A stretch of DNA of 64,000 bases from Streptomyces niger (GTDB taxonomy: Bacteria; Actinomycetota; Actinomycetes; Streptomycetales; Streptomycetaceae): positions 248,001-312,000 of the forward strand of contig NZ_JOFQ01000008.1 of NCBI RefSeq assembly GCF_000718305.1, given 5' to 3'. A model generated the notes under the pieces. That model was not told the DNA's origin, made no database searches, and saw only the letters and a list, made by a program, of their open reading frames with translations. Of this stretch, positions 34,564 through 43,044 are shown in pieces. The position numbers and the translations under genes were made by a program. Every line of letters starts with the position of its first letter. The stretch's first letter is position 1.

Positions 34564-36396
34564 TCAGCTGTCGCCTACTCGTTGGCCGAGGGTTACTTCG
34601 GCGGTGTGCTCCTTGCCGTTGCGTTCGTAGGTGAGGGTGACCTTGTCGCCGGGGCGGTGCTGCCAGATCTCGCTGATCAGGGTCGGGCCGCTGTCGATGG
34701 ACGTGTCGTCCAGCTTGGTGATCTTGTCGCCGGGCTTGAGGCCGGCCTTGTCGGCCGGGCCGTTCCGGGTGACGGCGTCCGTACCGTCGTTGCCGCGCCG
34801 GGCGATCGTCGCGCCGTCGCTGGTCTCCCGCATGCCGACCTGCACGCCGATCTGCGGGTAGACCGGCTTGCCGGTACGGATCAGGTCGTCGGCGACCCGC
34901 TTGGCCTGGTCGATCGGGATGGCGAAGCCCAGGCCGATGCTGCCGGACTGGGACTGACCGCCGCCGCCGAACGGGTCGTTGCCGCCGCCGCCCGCCGACT
35001 GGATCGCGGAGTTGATGCCGATCACGTTGCCGGAGGCGTCCATGAGCGGCCCGCCGGAGTTGCCGGGGTTTATCGACGCGTCCGTCTGCAGCGCGGACAT
35101 GTACGAGGCGTTCGTGCCGCCGCCGTCGCTGGACGCGACCGGGCGGTCCTTGGCGCTGATGATGCCGGTGGTGACCGTGCCGGACAGGCCGTACGGGGCA
35201 CCGATGGCGATGGTCGCGTCGCCGACGGCCACGTTCGCCGACTTGCCCAGCGGGAGCGGGGTGAGCTTGGCGTCGGAGGCGTTCTTGAGCTTTATGACGG
35301 CGACGTCGTAACCCTGAGCCCGGCCCACGACCTCGGCGTCGTACTTCTTGCCGTTGGAGAACGTCACGGTCAGCTTGCCGCCGTCCGCCGCGCTCGCCAC
35401 GACGTGGTTGTTGGTGAGGATGTGGCCCTGCTTGTCGTACACGAAGCCGGTACCCGTGCCGCCCTCGCCACCCGCGCCCTGCGCCTCTATGGTCACGACG
35501 CTGGGCAGCGCGCGCTGGGCGATCCCGGAGACCGAGGTCGGCTTGCGGTTCAGGGCCTGAGGATCACCCGAGGCGGAGACGGTCGTGGAGGACGTGTCGT
35601 TCTGGCCCGCGGCCCAGTAACCGATGCCGCCGCCGACGCCACCTGCCACCAGCGCGGCGACCAGTACGGCGGCGATCAGGCCGCCGCGGCGCCGCGGCTT
35701 GTCGGCGGGCGGGCCGGGAGGGGCTCCCCAGCCGCCGCCGTACGGGGGCGGTGGTGGGCCACCCCAGCCGCCGGCACCGCCACCGTGGGGAGCGCCGCCG
35801 CCGTACGGAGCTCCGCCCTGCGGGTTGCCGCCGTGGGGCGGGACGGCGGAGAAGGCCGCGGTGTGCTGCGGGTCCTGCGACCATCCGGAGTCGGAGGAGG
35901 GGCTGTGCGATCCCGGGTGATCGGGACCGGCGGCTCCCTGTACCCCCTGTGCTCCCTGTGTCCCCTGTGCTCCCGGAACTCCCGGAACTCCCGGGGCTCC
36001 CTGAGAGGCCGCGGGACGCTGCGCCTCAGGGGCGGCCATCTGCTGCGTCTCAGGGGCGGGCGATCGCTGTGCCTCGGGGGTGGACATCGGCTGCGCCTCG
36101 GGGGTGGACATCGGCTGCGCCTCGGGGGGCGCGGAAGGCTGTGTCCCGGGGGCGGGCATCGGCTGCGCCTCGGGGGCCGCGGGGGTGTGGCCTGTCTGAG
36201 GCTCGGCGGCGGTCGGGGGCTGCTGCGAGCCGCTCGTGGCGCCCACTGAGGGGGCGAAGGACGGGCGGGGCGGCGCGGGTTCGGAGGTCGTCGGAGCCTG
36301 CGCGCCGGACGCGGGCGCGGCCGACCCCTGGGCCCCGGCGGGTGCCTGCGGCTCCGCCTCCGGCGGGACGGCGGCGCCCTCGTTCTCGGTGCTCAC
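34564..36396 (-). CDS. HtrA/DegP-like S1C serine protease with PDZ domain and long repetitive N terminus
   Basis: 610 residues from GTG at 36396 (GAGGAGA seven bases upstream). Residues 1-230 are Pro/Ala/Gln-rich and presumably cytoplasmic, with repeats such as PEAQPMST and a collagen-like run (GVPGVPGAQGTQGAQGVQG). A single helix (GGLIAAVLVAALVAGGVGGGIGYW) anchors the protein. The trypsin-like domain has His in GHILTNNHVV, Asp in GYDVAVIKLK and Ser in NPGNSGGPLMD; all three are present. A PDZ domain (IGVQVGM... GPADKAGLKPGDKITKLDD) ends the protein. Role: quality control or signalling proteolysis outside the membrane. Its unusual length is in the cytoplasmic tail. Confidence 0.9.
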   Translation of the reverse strand: MSTENEGAAVPPEAEPQAPAGAQGSAAPASGAQAPTTSEPAPPRPSFAPSVGATSGSQQPPTAAEPQTGHTPAAPEAQPMPAPGTQPSAPPEAQPMSTPEAQPMSTPEAQRSPAPETQQMAAPEAQRPAASQGAPGVPGVPGAQGTQGAQGVQGAAGPDHPGSHSPSSDSGWSQDPQHTAAFSAVPPHGGNPQGGAPYGGGAPHGGGAGGWGGPPPPPYGGGWGAPPGPPADKPRRRGGLIAAVLVAALVAGGVGGGIGYWAAGQNDTSSTTVSASGDPQALNRKPTSVSGIAQRALPSVVTIEAQGAGGEGGTGTGFVYDKQGHILTNNHVVASAADGGKLTVTFSNGKKYDAEVVGRAQGYDVAVIKLKNASDAKLTPLPLGKSANVAVGDATIAIGAPYGLSGTVTTGIISAKDRPVASSDGGGTNASYMSALQTDASINPGNSGGPLMDASGNVIGINSAIQSAGGGGNDPFGGGGQSQSGSIGLGFAIPIDQAKRVADDLIRTGKPVYPQIGVQVGMRETSDGATIARRGNDGTDAVTRNGPADKAGLKPGDKITKLDDTSIDSGPTLISEIWQHRPGDKVTLTYERNGKEHTAEVTLGQRVGDS

Positions 36397-36876
36397 AGCT
36401 CTCTCCTCAGCTTCCTGACCATGTCGGCCCGATGACGGGGCCGGCATGTTCGAGCGATGTGTGGCGTATCGGCTTGACGGTGACATGTCGGCGTGACGTT
36501 ATACGGGAGTGTCCGGTTCAAGCCTTTCCCACGGGCCGTCAGAGCACCGTAAGCCGAGGCTGTGACCTTGCCTTCATCCTTTATCCCGGACATTTGCGGC
36601 GCATCCCCTGGTAATGCTTCAGGTATCGAGACCAGGTACCAAGACCTGGCTCTTGCTGAATGCCGGCCGCCGGCCGCCGGTCGTCGACCCGTGGGCCGTC
36701 GGCCGTCGGTCGTCGGTCGTCGGTCGTCAATGGTCCCGTACGCCTACGGCACAAGAGGTATCAGGAGGGGTGAGGATGAACGAGAGGCCGCCCACCGGAT
36801 CGCTCGCCACCGCGCGGCAGGCCGCTGATCACCGAATCAGGGGCCGTCCGTCACCGCGCGATGGCACGATGACTCG
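36397..36876. other. intergenic region between divergent protease and phosphodiesterase genes
   Basis: 480 bases with promoters expected for both genes. A GGTCGTC repeat (five copies around 36690-36730) is present. No gene or clear operator seen. Confidence 0.4.
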
Positions 36877-37743
36877 GTGACCACTGCGCGCCCGGCACCA
36901 GGTTTCCGACCCGAACCACCCGCCATTTCCGTCGTAGCGCACCGCGGGGCCTCCGAGGACGCCCCCGAGCACACTCTGGCCGCGTACCGGAAGGCCATCG
37001 AGGACGGCGCGGACGCCTTGGAGTGCGACGTTCGGCTGACCGCCGACGGCCACCTCGTGTGCGTGCACGACCGCCGGATCAATCGGACCTCCAACGGGCG
37101 CGGCGCCGTCTCCAACCTGGAGCTGTCGGATCTGGCCACGCTGGACTTCGGCTCATGGAAGGACGATGCGGCCGGCGAGGCGCCCGACGGCCGCCACCCC
37201 GAGCTGGGCAGCGTCCACGAGACGGCGGCCGACACCGAACGTACGTCCGTACTGACCCTGGAACGGCTGCTGGAGCTGGTCGCGGACGCGGACCGCCGGG
37301 TGGAACTGGCCATCGAGACCAAGCACCCGACCCGGTGGGCGGGGCAGGTCGAGCAGCGCCTGGTGGAGCTGCTGGAACGCTTCGGCCACACCAAGCCGCC
37401 GCCCGGCAAGCCGTCCGCCGTACGCGTCATGAGCTTCTCGGCCCGCTCGCTGCAGCGCGTACGGGCCGCGGCGCCGACCGTGCCCGCCGTGTACCTCATG
37501 CAGTTCATCACCCCGCGGCACCGGGAAGGGCGCCTGCCGCGGGGCGTACGGATCGCCGGGCCGAGCGTCCGGATACTGCGCGCGCATCCGGACTACGTGG
37601 CCAAGGCGCACCATGCGGGGCACGAGGTCCACGTGTGGACCGTGAACGAAGAGGCGGACGTGGAGCTCTGTCGCGAGCTGGGCGTGGACGCAATCATCAC
37701 GAATCGCCCTAAGCAGGTAAGGAACCAGCTCAAGCTCACTTAG
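36877..37743 (+). CDS. glycerophosphodiester phosphodiesterase
   Basis: 288 residues, GTG start. GDPD signature: ISVVAHRGASEDAPEHTLAAYRKAIEDGADALECDVRLTADGHLVCVHDRRINRTSNG, with HRG, the catalytic Glu/Asp of LECDVR and the second His of VHDR. C-terminal VHVWTVNEEADVELCRELGVDAIITNRP is also typical. It hydrolyses glycerophosphodiesters to glycerol-3-phosphate and an alcohol. No signal peptide, so cytoplasmic. A longer insert (about 90-115) lies between the DLATLDFGSW motif and the LERLLELV helix. An HATPase regulator follows on the same strand. Confidence 0.93.
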   Translation: MTTARPAPGFRPEPPAISVVAHRGASEDAPEHTLAAYRKAIEDGADALECDVRLTADGHLVCVHDRRINRTSNGRGAVSNLELSDLATLDFGSWKDDAAGEAPDGRHPELGSVHETAADTERTSVLTLERLLELVADADRRVELAIETKHPTRWAGQVEQRLVELLERFGHTKPPPGKPSAVRVMSFSARSLQRVRAAAPTVPAVYLMQFITPRHREGRLPRGVRIAGPSVRILRAHPDYVAKAHHAGHEVHVWTVNEEADVELCRELGVDAIITNRPKQVRNQLKLT

Positions 37744-37940
37744 AACCCGTAAAGCCGCAGAGCGCAGGCGAAAAGCAGCCGGATGACCACAGCGGACCCC
37801 ATTTCCTCACGGGGAGTGCACCGGCGCATTCAGCCCGTATCTGATCGATCCGAGTGCGTCACCGTATACGGATTGGCCGGTTTCCGGTCCATCGCAATGG
37901 GGCATTCATCCCGTGGCGTGGGGCAAAGGAGGTCTCGGGG

Positions 37941-38468
37941 GTGGCGTTGGTGGTGGCACAGGAGGTGCCGACGTCGTCGACCATGGCCGTACCCCATGGT
38001 CCTGCGGGCGTGGGTTCAGCCAGGCGGCGAATGCGCGATGAGCTGCTGACAAGTGGAGTTCAGGACACGGTCGTCGATGACGCCGTACTCATTCTTTCCG
38101 AATTGCTCAGCAATTCCTGCAGACACGCACGTCCGTTGTGCGCGGAGGGGCCGACGGACGGCGACGCCGAATCGGTACGGGCCGCCTGGCGCATTGACGC
38201 GCGTGGGCAGCTGACCGTTTCGGTCACCGACGGCGGGGGTCCGACCCGACCACTTCCAGCCACTCCATCGGTCACCGCACGCGGCGGCCGGGGACTGGCC
38301 ATCATCCGCTCGCTCGCCAAGGACTGGGGCGTACGGGACGGGCACGGCGAGGTCACGGTCTGGGCGACGCTCTCGCTGCACGAAGCGTTCGCCACCCGCA
38401 TGGAGCTGGCGTCCGGCCTCCCGGCCGAGCTGAGGGAGGCCCTGGCGGACCTGGACGAACCGGCGTAG
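37941..38468 (+). CDS. HATPase-fold regulator (anti-sigma factor kinase-like)
   Basis: 175 residues from GTG at 37941, preceded by AAAGGAGG eight bases away. ATP-binding motifs of the GHKL/SpoIIAB-RsbW type: LILSELLSNSCRHA (N box), SVTDGGGPTRP (G1) and RGGRGLAIIRSLAKDWGV (G2). Proteins of this group in Streptomyces are often kinases of anti-sigma antagonists or stand-alone regulators. No partner sigma factor or antagonist is adjacent. The C terminus ends in an acidic helix (LREALADLDEPA). Confidence 0.82.
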   Translation: MALVVAQEVPTSSTMAVPHGPAGVGSARRRMRDELLTSGVQDTVVDDAVLILSELLSNSCRHARPLCAEGPTDGDAESVRAAWRIDARGQLTVSVTDGGGPTRPLPATPSVTARGGRGLAIIRSLAKDWGVRDGHGEVTVWATLSLHEAFATRMELASGLPAELREALADLDEPA

Positions 38469-39042
38469 CCGACACGACCAGGCGTGGCCGACACGAGCAG
38501 GCCTGACCGAAGGGGCGGAGCGCCGAACGGCCGGAGAGTCGAGGAGTCGGAGAGGCGAGGGGTCGGAGAGGCGAAGAGCTGGAAGGCCGAGGGGCGGAGA
38601 GCCGAAGGCCTCGTCGTCGATTGCCGCTGGTTCGGCGTCGATTGCTGCTGACTCGGCGTCGGTTCCACCGGTTCGGCGTCGGTTCTCCGGCGATTCTCCG
38701 GTGGTTCTCCGGTGGTTCTCCGGCTCGCCGCCGGTTCCGGCTCACCGGCAACTCCTCGGAGCCGCTGCCGGAGTACCGCTCTCGCGCCCGGTACGGCTCC
38801 AGCTACTGAAAGGGCGGCCACAAAGGGCGGCCGCGCCCGGCCCGCTCCAGCCGGCGGCGTAGCGCCCGCTCCCGGCCCGGCTCCGGCCACCGGAGGAGCC
38901 GTCACGCCCGGTGCGCCTCCGACCGCCGGAAAGGCGCTCACACCCGGCACGGTTGCGGAGGCGGGGCGTTGGTGCGGCACATGCCCTAGGCTCGCGCCGA
39001 CACGCGTCGGAACGACTCGGAACGACCAGGAGAACCCCTCGC
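38469..39042. repeat. long low-complexity intergenic repeat region
   Basis: 574 bases rich in short imperfect repeats: GGAGAGGCGAGGGGTC/GGAGAGGCGAAG around 38530-38590, GGTTC(T)CCGGTGG and TCGGCGTCGGTT around 38630-38730. No gene with ribosome site or domain found. The SEC-C gene ribosome site (AGGAG) is near the right end. Confidence 0.6.
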
Positions 39043-40011
39043 ATGGGCAAGAAGCGCCGTCCTCAGACCAAGGCCGTCACCCCGCAGATCACGGACGGCG
39101 AGGTGCCGGTCGTCGGCGCCCGCGAGCCCTGCCCGTGCGGGTCGGGCCGCCGTTACAAGGCCTGTCACGGGCGAGCCGCGGCGCACGCCGTGACCGAGCT
39201 GGTGCAGCGGCCCTTCGAGGGCCTGCCGGGCGAGTGCGACTGGGTGGCGCTGCGCGAGCTGGTGCCCGCCGCCACCGCCGAGCTGTCCCTCAAGGGCGGC
39301 CTGCCCGAGGGCGTGCCCTCGGTGACGCTGGCGACCGTCCTGCCGATGGCCTGGCCGGCGCTGCGCCGCGACGACGGTTCGATCCTGCTCGGCCTGCAGA
39401 ACGACACCGCCTCCGGCGACCTCAGCCGCGACCTCGCCGACACCCTGCAGCGTGCGTTGGTCGCCGACCCGGGCGCCCCGGTCGCCGCGGGCCGGGCGCC
39501 CGCCGACGGTCCGCGCCTGCAGGATCTGCTGGATCCGACCGCGTCCTTCGAGCCCACGGTGCACAGCGGCTTCGAGTTCTGGATCGAGGACGCCGAGAAC
39601 GCCACCGGCGAGGTCGCCGCCTCTCTGGAGCGGGCCAACGCGGCCGCCATCCCGACCGCCCGCCTGGCCGGCCTCTCCGGCGCGTACTGGTGCGACGCGG
39701 GTGAGAAGAACCACCTCCGCTGGGTGATGGACCACCCCGAGGAAAAGCTGCTGGACGCGCTCGCCCGACTGCACGCCGCCGACGCCTCCTCGCTCGGCGA
39801 GGGCACCCGGTTGGTCGGGTCGTTCCGGGCGCACGGCCTGGTCGTACCGGTCTGGGACCTGCCGACGGATCTGACGGCCGAGGAGATCACCAAGCCGGCC
39901 ACGGAGTTCGGCGAGCGGCTGGCGGAGGCGCTCGCCTCGGACGAGCCGCTCACGCCGGCGGAGCGCCGGGCGCGCGGCGGGCTCACCAACCGTCAGGTGA
40001 CGCTGAGCTGA
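39043..40011 (+). CDS. DUF5926 protein with N-terminal SEC-C zinc motif
   Basis: 322 residues. Basic start MGKKRRPQTK, then PCPCGSGRRYKACHG, the SEC-C zinc-binding motif also found at the SecA C terminus. The remaining protein is one acidic globular domain (DUF5926) without recognised catalytic motif; it ends ERRARGGLTNRQVTLS. AGGAG lies about ten bases before the ATG. Function unknown; SEC-C motifs often mediate protein or ribosome contacts. Confidence 0.85.
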   Translation: MGKKRRPQTKAVTPQITDGEVPVVGAREPCPCGSGRRYKACHGRAAAHAVTELVQRPFEGLPGECDWVALRELVPAATAELSLKGGLPEGVPSVTLATVLPMAWPALRRDDGSILLGLQNDTASGDLSRDLADTLQRALVADPGAPVAAGRAPADGPRLQDLLDPTASFEPTVHSGFEFWIEDAENATGEVAASLERANAAAIPTARLAGLSGAYWCDAGEKNHLRWVMDHPEEKLLDALARLHAADASSLGEGTRLVGSFRAHGLVVPVWDLPTDLTAEEITKPATEFGERLAEALASDEPLTPAERRARGGLTNRQVTLS

Positions 40012-40195
40012 CAGTAACCGCCGCGGAAACGTTTGCCGTGACTCCCGTCACACCGGGTGTACCCACCGGTAAATAAGCGTCCGGAATTCCGCGATCGAAT
40101 TTGCGAACGGCCGATCTCTTGTTACCGTTCTAGGAGCCCGGTCGCTGGTGCATCCCCCGTCGCCAGCGACCGGGCGCTTCCATGCCCGGACGCGC
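40012..40195. other. intergenic region with convergent terminator
   Basis: Holds the strong hairpin at 40136-40175 plus an AT-richer stretch 40065-40130. Nothing else seen. Confidence 0.45.
40136..40175. terminator. 13-bp hairpin terminator between convergent genes
   Basis: GCCCGGTCGCTGG (40136-40148) pairs with CCAGCGACCGGGC (40163-40175). It lies between the SEC-C gene (+) and a secreted-protein gene (-). Confidence 0.8.
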
Positions 40196-41110
40196 TCAGC
40201 GGTCCGAAACTGCCCCGGGCGGCGCGGAGTTGCTCCCCGCCCTCAGCAGCAGCCGGTCATCCCGTACGTCCGCGATCTCCGCGACCGCCGAGTACGGCAC
40301 GCCTCCCCGTACGGTCGGCCCGGACGGCGTCCCGCAGCTCCCCGGCTCGCCCGTCGCCGGCAGCGTGCAGTGCGTCTGTACGGTCCGGCCGTCGGGTCGC
40401 ATCAGGGTCAGCACGGCGCGCAACGGGGCGCCCGAGGTGTTGCGGTAGTACAGGACGGCTTTGGTGCGCTCCTCAGCGCGTCCGCCGACGCCCTCCCCGG
40501 CGACGCCATCGCCACCGACACCATCACCACCGGTGCCCTCACCGCCGGCGCCCTTCGTGTGGCCCGTGGCAGTCCTCTTCGTGTAGCCGTTGGCGGCGCC
40601 CTTCGTGTGCCCCTTGGCGGCGCTCTTCGTGTGGTCCTTGTCGTCGCCTCCCTCGGACAGGACGCACGTCTGTGCCTTGATGCCGTGCGGCGAGCTCACC
40701 ACGGGCCCGCAGAAGGCCGTACGGCCGCCGCCGTGGTCCACTCCCTCGCCGAGGCCGAGGCCCGCGAGCAGGTCGCCGGGGCGACCACCGCCCGGAGTAC
40801 CGGACCGACCGCCGTCCCCGGCCCTGTCCCCGTCCCGTACGCCGAAGCTTCCGGGAGAACCGGGGTGGCCGGGCAGCGGGGCGTCCTGGGCGGAGCCGCG
40901 CGGGGTGCCGGGCGGCCGGTCGCCTTTCTCGGTGGCGGTGGCCCGCTCGGCGGCGTTGCCGCGAGGCTGCGGCGACACGGACGGTTTCGCGGCGGGCGCC
41001 GGGTCGCCGGGGCCGGACGGGCCGGCGATGGCGGCGGCCAGCGGCAGGGTGAGGGCGAGCGCGATGGTGCTCGCGAGCGCGATCATGCGGACGTTCGACT
41101 CGCGAACCAT
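40196..41110 (-). CDS. secreted protein of unknown function with Lys/His/Gly repeats
   Basis: 304 residues. Signal peptide VRESNVRMIALASTIALALT, cleavage near AIAG. A Pro/Gly-rich region follows. Residues about 125-175 contain two Cys (TAFCGPVV, QTCVLSEG), residues 180-205 repeat (K)GHTKGAA/GYTKRTA, and another Gly/Glu repeat precedes a C-terminal domain with RTKAVLYYRNTSGAPLRAVLTLMRPDGRTVQTHCTLPATGEPGSCG. The C-terminal part looks like a small beta domain with a disulfide. No known function recognised. Confidence 0.75.
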   Translation of the reverse strand: MVRESNVRMIALASTIALALTLPLAAAIAGPSGPGDPAPAAKPSVSPQPRGNAAERATATEKGDRPPGTPRGSAQDAPLPGHPGSPGSFGVRDGDRAGDGGRSGTPGGGRPGDLLAGLGLGEGVDHGGGRTAFCGPVVSSPHGIKAQTCVLSEGGDDKDHTKSAAKGHTKGAANGYTKRTATGHTKGAGGEGTGGDGVGGDGVAGEGVGGRAEERTKAVLYYRNTSGAPLRAVLTLMRPDGRTVQTHCTLPATGEPGSCGTPSGPTVRGGVPYSAVAEIADVRDDRLLLRAGSNSAPPGAVSDR

Positions 41111-41673
41111 GAGGACCACCTGCGGTTGAGAGTCCGTGGCGGTCGCCGCGACCGGCGTGCGAGGCCCCGGGAAGGGGGCCGGGGTACGAGGGCCGGGTGC
41201 GGTCCGCTCACGGGCTCTGGCTAGGCCTTCGGGGTGCCCGGTGGGCCTCCGCCACGAGTGCGGAGAGCCGCCGGGCACCCCGAACGGCTGGACGGTGGGC
41301 CGAACATATCGGGGAAAAGGCGCCCTCTTCGGGGGCTGCGCACCCGTTTCCCATGGATGGACGCTTGCCTCACACCCGTACGAGTGAATCTCCGCCGCGC
41401 CGTGTCACTGGTGGGGGGTAACCGAGACGCAGCCGTCGCGGTGCCTGTCGGGCGGAATCCGCAGGGTCGCGGTGCCTGTTCGGTCGACGGACAACGGGTC
41501 GATGGAGAGGTCAACGGACGACAGAGCGGAGGGACAGGCCAACGGGCGACAGGTCGACGGGCGACAGGTCGACGGGCGTCAGGTCGGACAGACAGGTCGA
41601 CGGAGGTGGACGGACAGGGCGGTGGTCGGGCGTACTGGGTGGGTGGTGCGCGCAGTTCGGGGAGCCGAGGAGG
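41111..41673. other. intergenic region with terminator-like hairpin and short repeats
   Basis: 563 bases. An extended hairpin at 41228-41284 (see separate entry) and a repeat zone at about 41495-41600 (two copies of CAGGTCGACGGGCG among related units). No gene supported. Confidence 0.5.
41228..41284 (-). terminator. long two-stage hairpin, probable terminator
   Basis: Outer 14-bp stem TTCGGGGTGCCCGG / CCGGGCACCCCGAA encloses an inner stem CTCCGC/GCGGAG. It lies downstream of the primase-like gene (-). Confidence 0.7.
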
Positions 41674-42402
41674 TCAGTACGCGAGTCGGCTGCCGCCGCC
41701 CGGAGCGCCGGCGCTCGCTTCGACGAGCGCATCCACCAGCGTGGCGACGTCCGGAAGCCAGGGCGCGCCGGAGCGCTTCGCGGAGGCGCGCGTGGCCGGC
41801 GGGCGCTCCCAGCGCACCTTGCCCGCGCCGGTCTCCGACGGCGGCAGTACGACGTAACCGCCCTCGCCGTGGAACCGCAGCGAGCTGGGCACCAGGTCCT
41901 GCGCGTACAGCAATTCGCCCAGCTCGGGCAGGGAGTACGGCGCGACCAGCAGCGTCCAGCGGGTGGGGGTGGCCACGACCGGGCCGACCGCCACGCCCGC
42001 GCGGTCCAGCTCGGCGAGCGCCCGGGCACCCGCCACGGCCGGCAGGCTCACCGCGCACGGCGCCTTGCCGCCCGTGGCCAGCACGACCGGCGCGTCCGGG
42101 CGCTTCGTCCACCACCAGCGCACCATCCGGGCGTCGGTCGTGGCGGCCAGCAGGCCGGGGTCGAAGGGGTGCGCACCGGGTACCGCGCAGTCCGGGTCGG
42201 GGCAGCCGCAGGGCCGCGTCCGCTGCGCCCCCCTGGCGGCGGGCTGTGCTCCCTTGGCGGTCCTGCCGCCCGAGCGGAGGCCGACGCCGGGGAGGACGGG
42301 CCAGCGCCACTCGGTGGCGCACTGGAGCGCCGCGCCGAGCAGTGCCGACCTTCCACCGCGCCGGAGCTGGAACTTGCGTCGCCTTCCGAGGATCTCGCGC
42401 AT
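41674..42402 (-). CDS. bifunctional DNA primase/polymerase N-terminal-domain protein
   Basis: 242 residues from ATG at 42402 (AAGGA about ten bases upstream; the frame opens 14 codons further up). Prim-Pol-like features: ALLGAALQCATEWRWPVLPGVGL, CGCPDPDCAVPGAHPF, a Cys cluster that may bind zinc, WWTKRPDAPVVLATGGKAPCAVSLPAVAG, then YVVLPPSETGAGKVRWERPP. These resemble the archaeo-eukaryotic primase-type bifunctional domain found in actinobacterial proteins of plasmid or chromosomal origin. The catalytic acidic residues are not certain by eye, so enzymatic function is doubtful. Confidence 0.78.
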   Translation of the reverse strand: MREILGRRRKFQLRRGGRSALLGAALQCATEWRWPVLPGVGLRSGGRTAKGAQPAARGAQRTRPCGCPDPDCAVPGAHPFDPGLLAATTDARMVRWWWTKRPDAPVVLATGGKAPCAVSLPAVAGARALAELDRAGVAVGPVVATPTRWTLLVAPYSLPELGELLYAQDLVPSSLRFHGEGGYVVLPPSETGAGKVRWERPPATRASAKRSGAPWLPDVATLVDALVEASAGAPGGGSRLAY

Positions 42403-42900
42403 GAGCGCTCGTTCCTTTCCGTAAACGCCGAGGGCCATGTCCATCGCACTACATGCCGGTTCATGTCGCTGTGCGGTGCGTGCCGCCGCGCCGGGCGCGG
42501 ATCACACCACGTGGATCATTCGTCACTGCGCGTACAAGGCAGCGCATCACGCCGTACGCCGAGCGTGGAACATGGCGGGGGGTGGCGCGCGCATGGCGCT
42601 TGCTGTCCTGTGGTGCAATCCCGCCACGTGGGGGTGCGGCCCGGTCGTCAACGCGTAAGACGCCCGCGCCCTTCGGAGAGTTCCGGTACGGCCCCAACTG
42701 GCCCCGCACCTATCCGAGTACGTACCCCCATGGTGGAGATGACGCGCTGTTGATCGCGGTCAGTCGACCGCAAATTGACCTTCAAGGGGCTATTTTTCAG
42801 CCAATCTCTTGGCCACACTGACACCATAATCCTCACCAGGACAGTGCTGGACACGCAACATCGCTGCGTGTACATGTGGACCCATTGATAGCGGAGCAGC
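42403..42900. other. intergenic region between divergent primase-like gene and the phosphatase operon
   Basis: 498 bases. Lower GC near 42760-42900, where promoter elements for the plus-strand operon are expected (an AT-rich CATAAT at 42825-42830 is a weak -10 candidate). No gene supported. Confidence 0.4.
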
Positions 42901-43044
42901 ATGACATGGGGGTTTGCGATGCTATTGAGTGCAACCAACTGGCGGGCAAATACGACACACGCCCGCATTCCACTACCGCGAACTCCCCTGGCCGACGGCC
43001 TCGCCTGGGATGACGCCCAGGCCGACGTAAGCCGCAGGTCATGA
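42901..43044 (+). CDS. 47-residue small protein translationally coupled to the phosphatase-like gene
   Basis: ATG at 42901 with GGAG four bases upstream; its TGA (43042-43044) overlaps the downstream ATG (43041) as ATGA, the classic coupling arrangement. The peptide begins MTWGFAMLLSATNWRAN and ends with an acidic/basic tail (WDDAQADVSRRS). No domain recognised. The overlap and ribosome site argue that it is translated, either as a functional small protein or as a leader for the phosphatase gene. A conservation search of this peptide upstream of homologous phosphatases would decide. Confidence 0.6.
   Translation: MTWGFAMLLSATNWRANTTHARIPLPRTPLADGLAWDDAQADVSRRS

Noticed and set aside
34384..36249. 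621-codon plus-strand frame opposite the HtrA-type protease
   Set aside because: Antisense shadow with Gly/Arg-rich composition; the minus-strand gene has a full catalytic triad.
38712..39704. 330-codon plus-strand frame overlapping the SEC-C gene start
   Set aside because: Another frame of the repeat region and of DUF5926; the DUF5926 frame has the SEC-C motif and ribosome site.
42876..43013. 45-codon GTG-start frame overlapping the small ORF
   Set aside because: No ribosome site before the GTG, while the overlapping ATG frame at 42901 has one and couples to the next gene.
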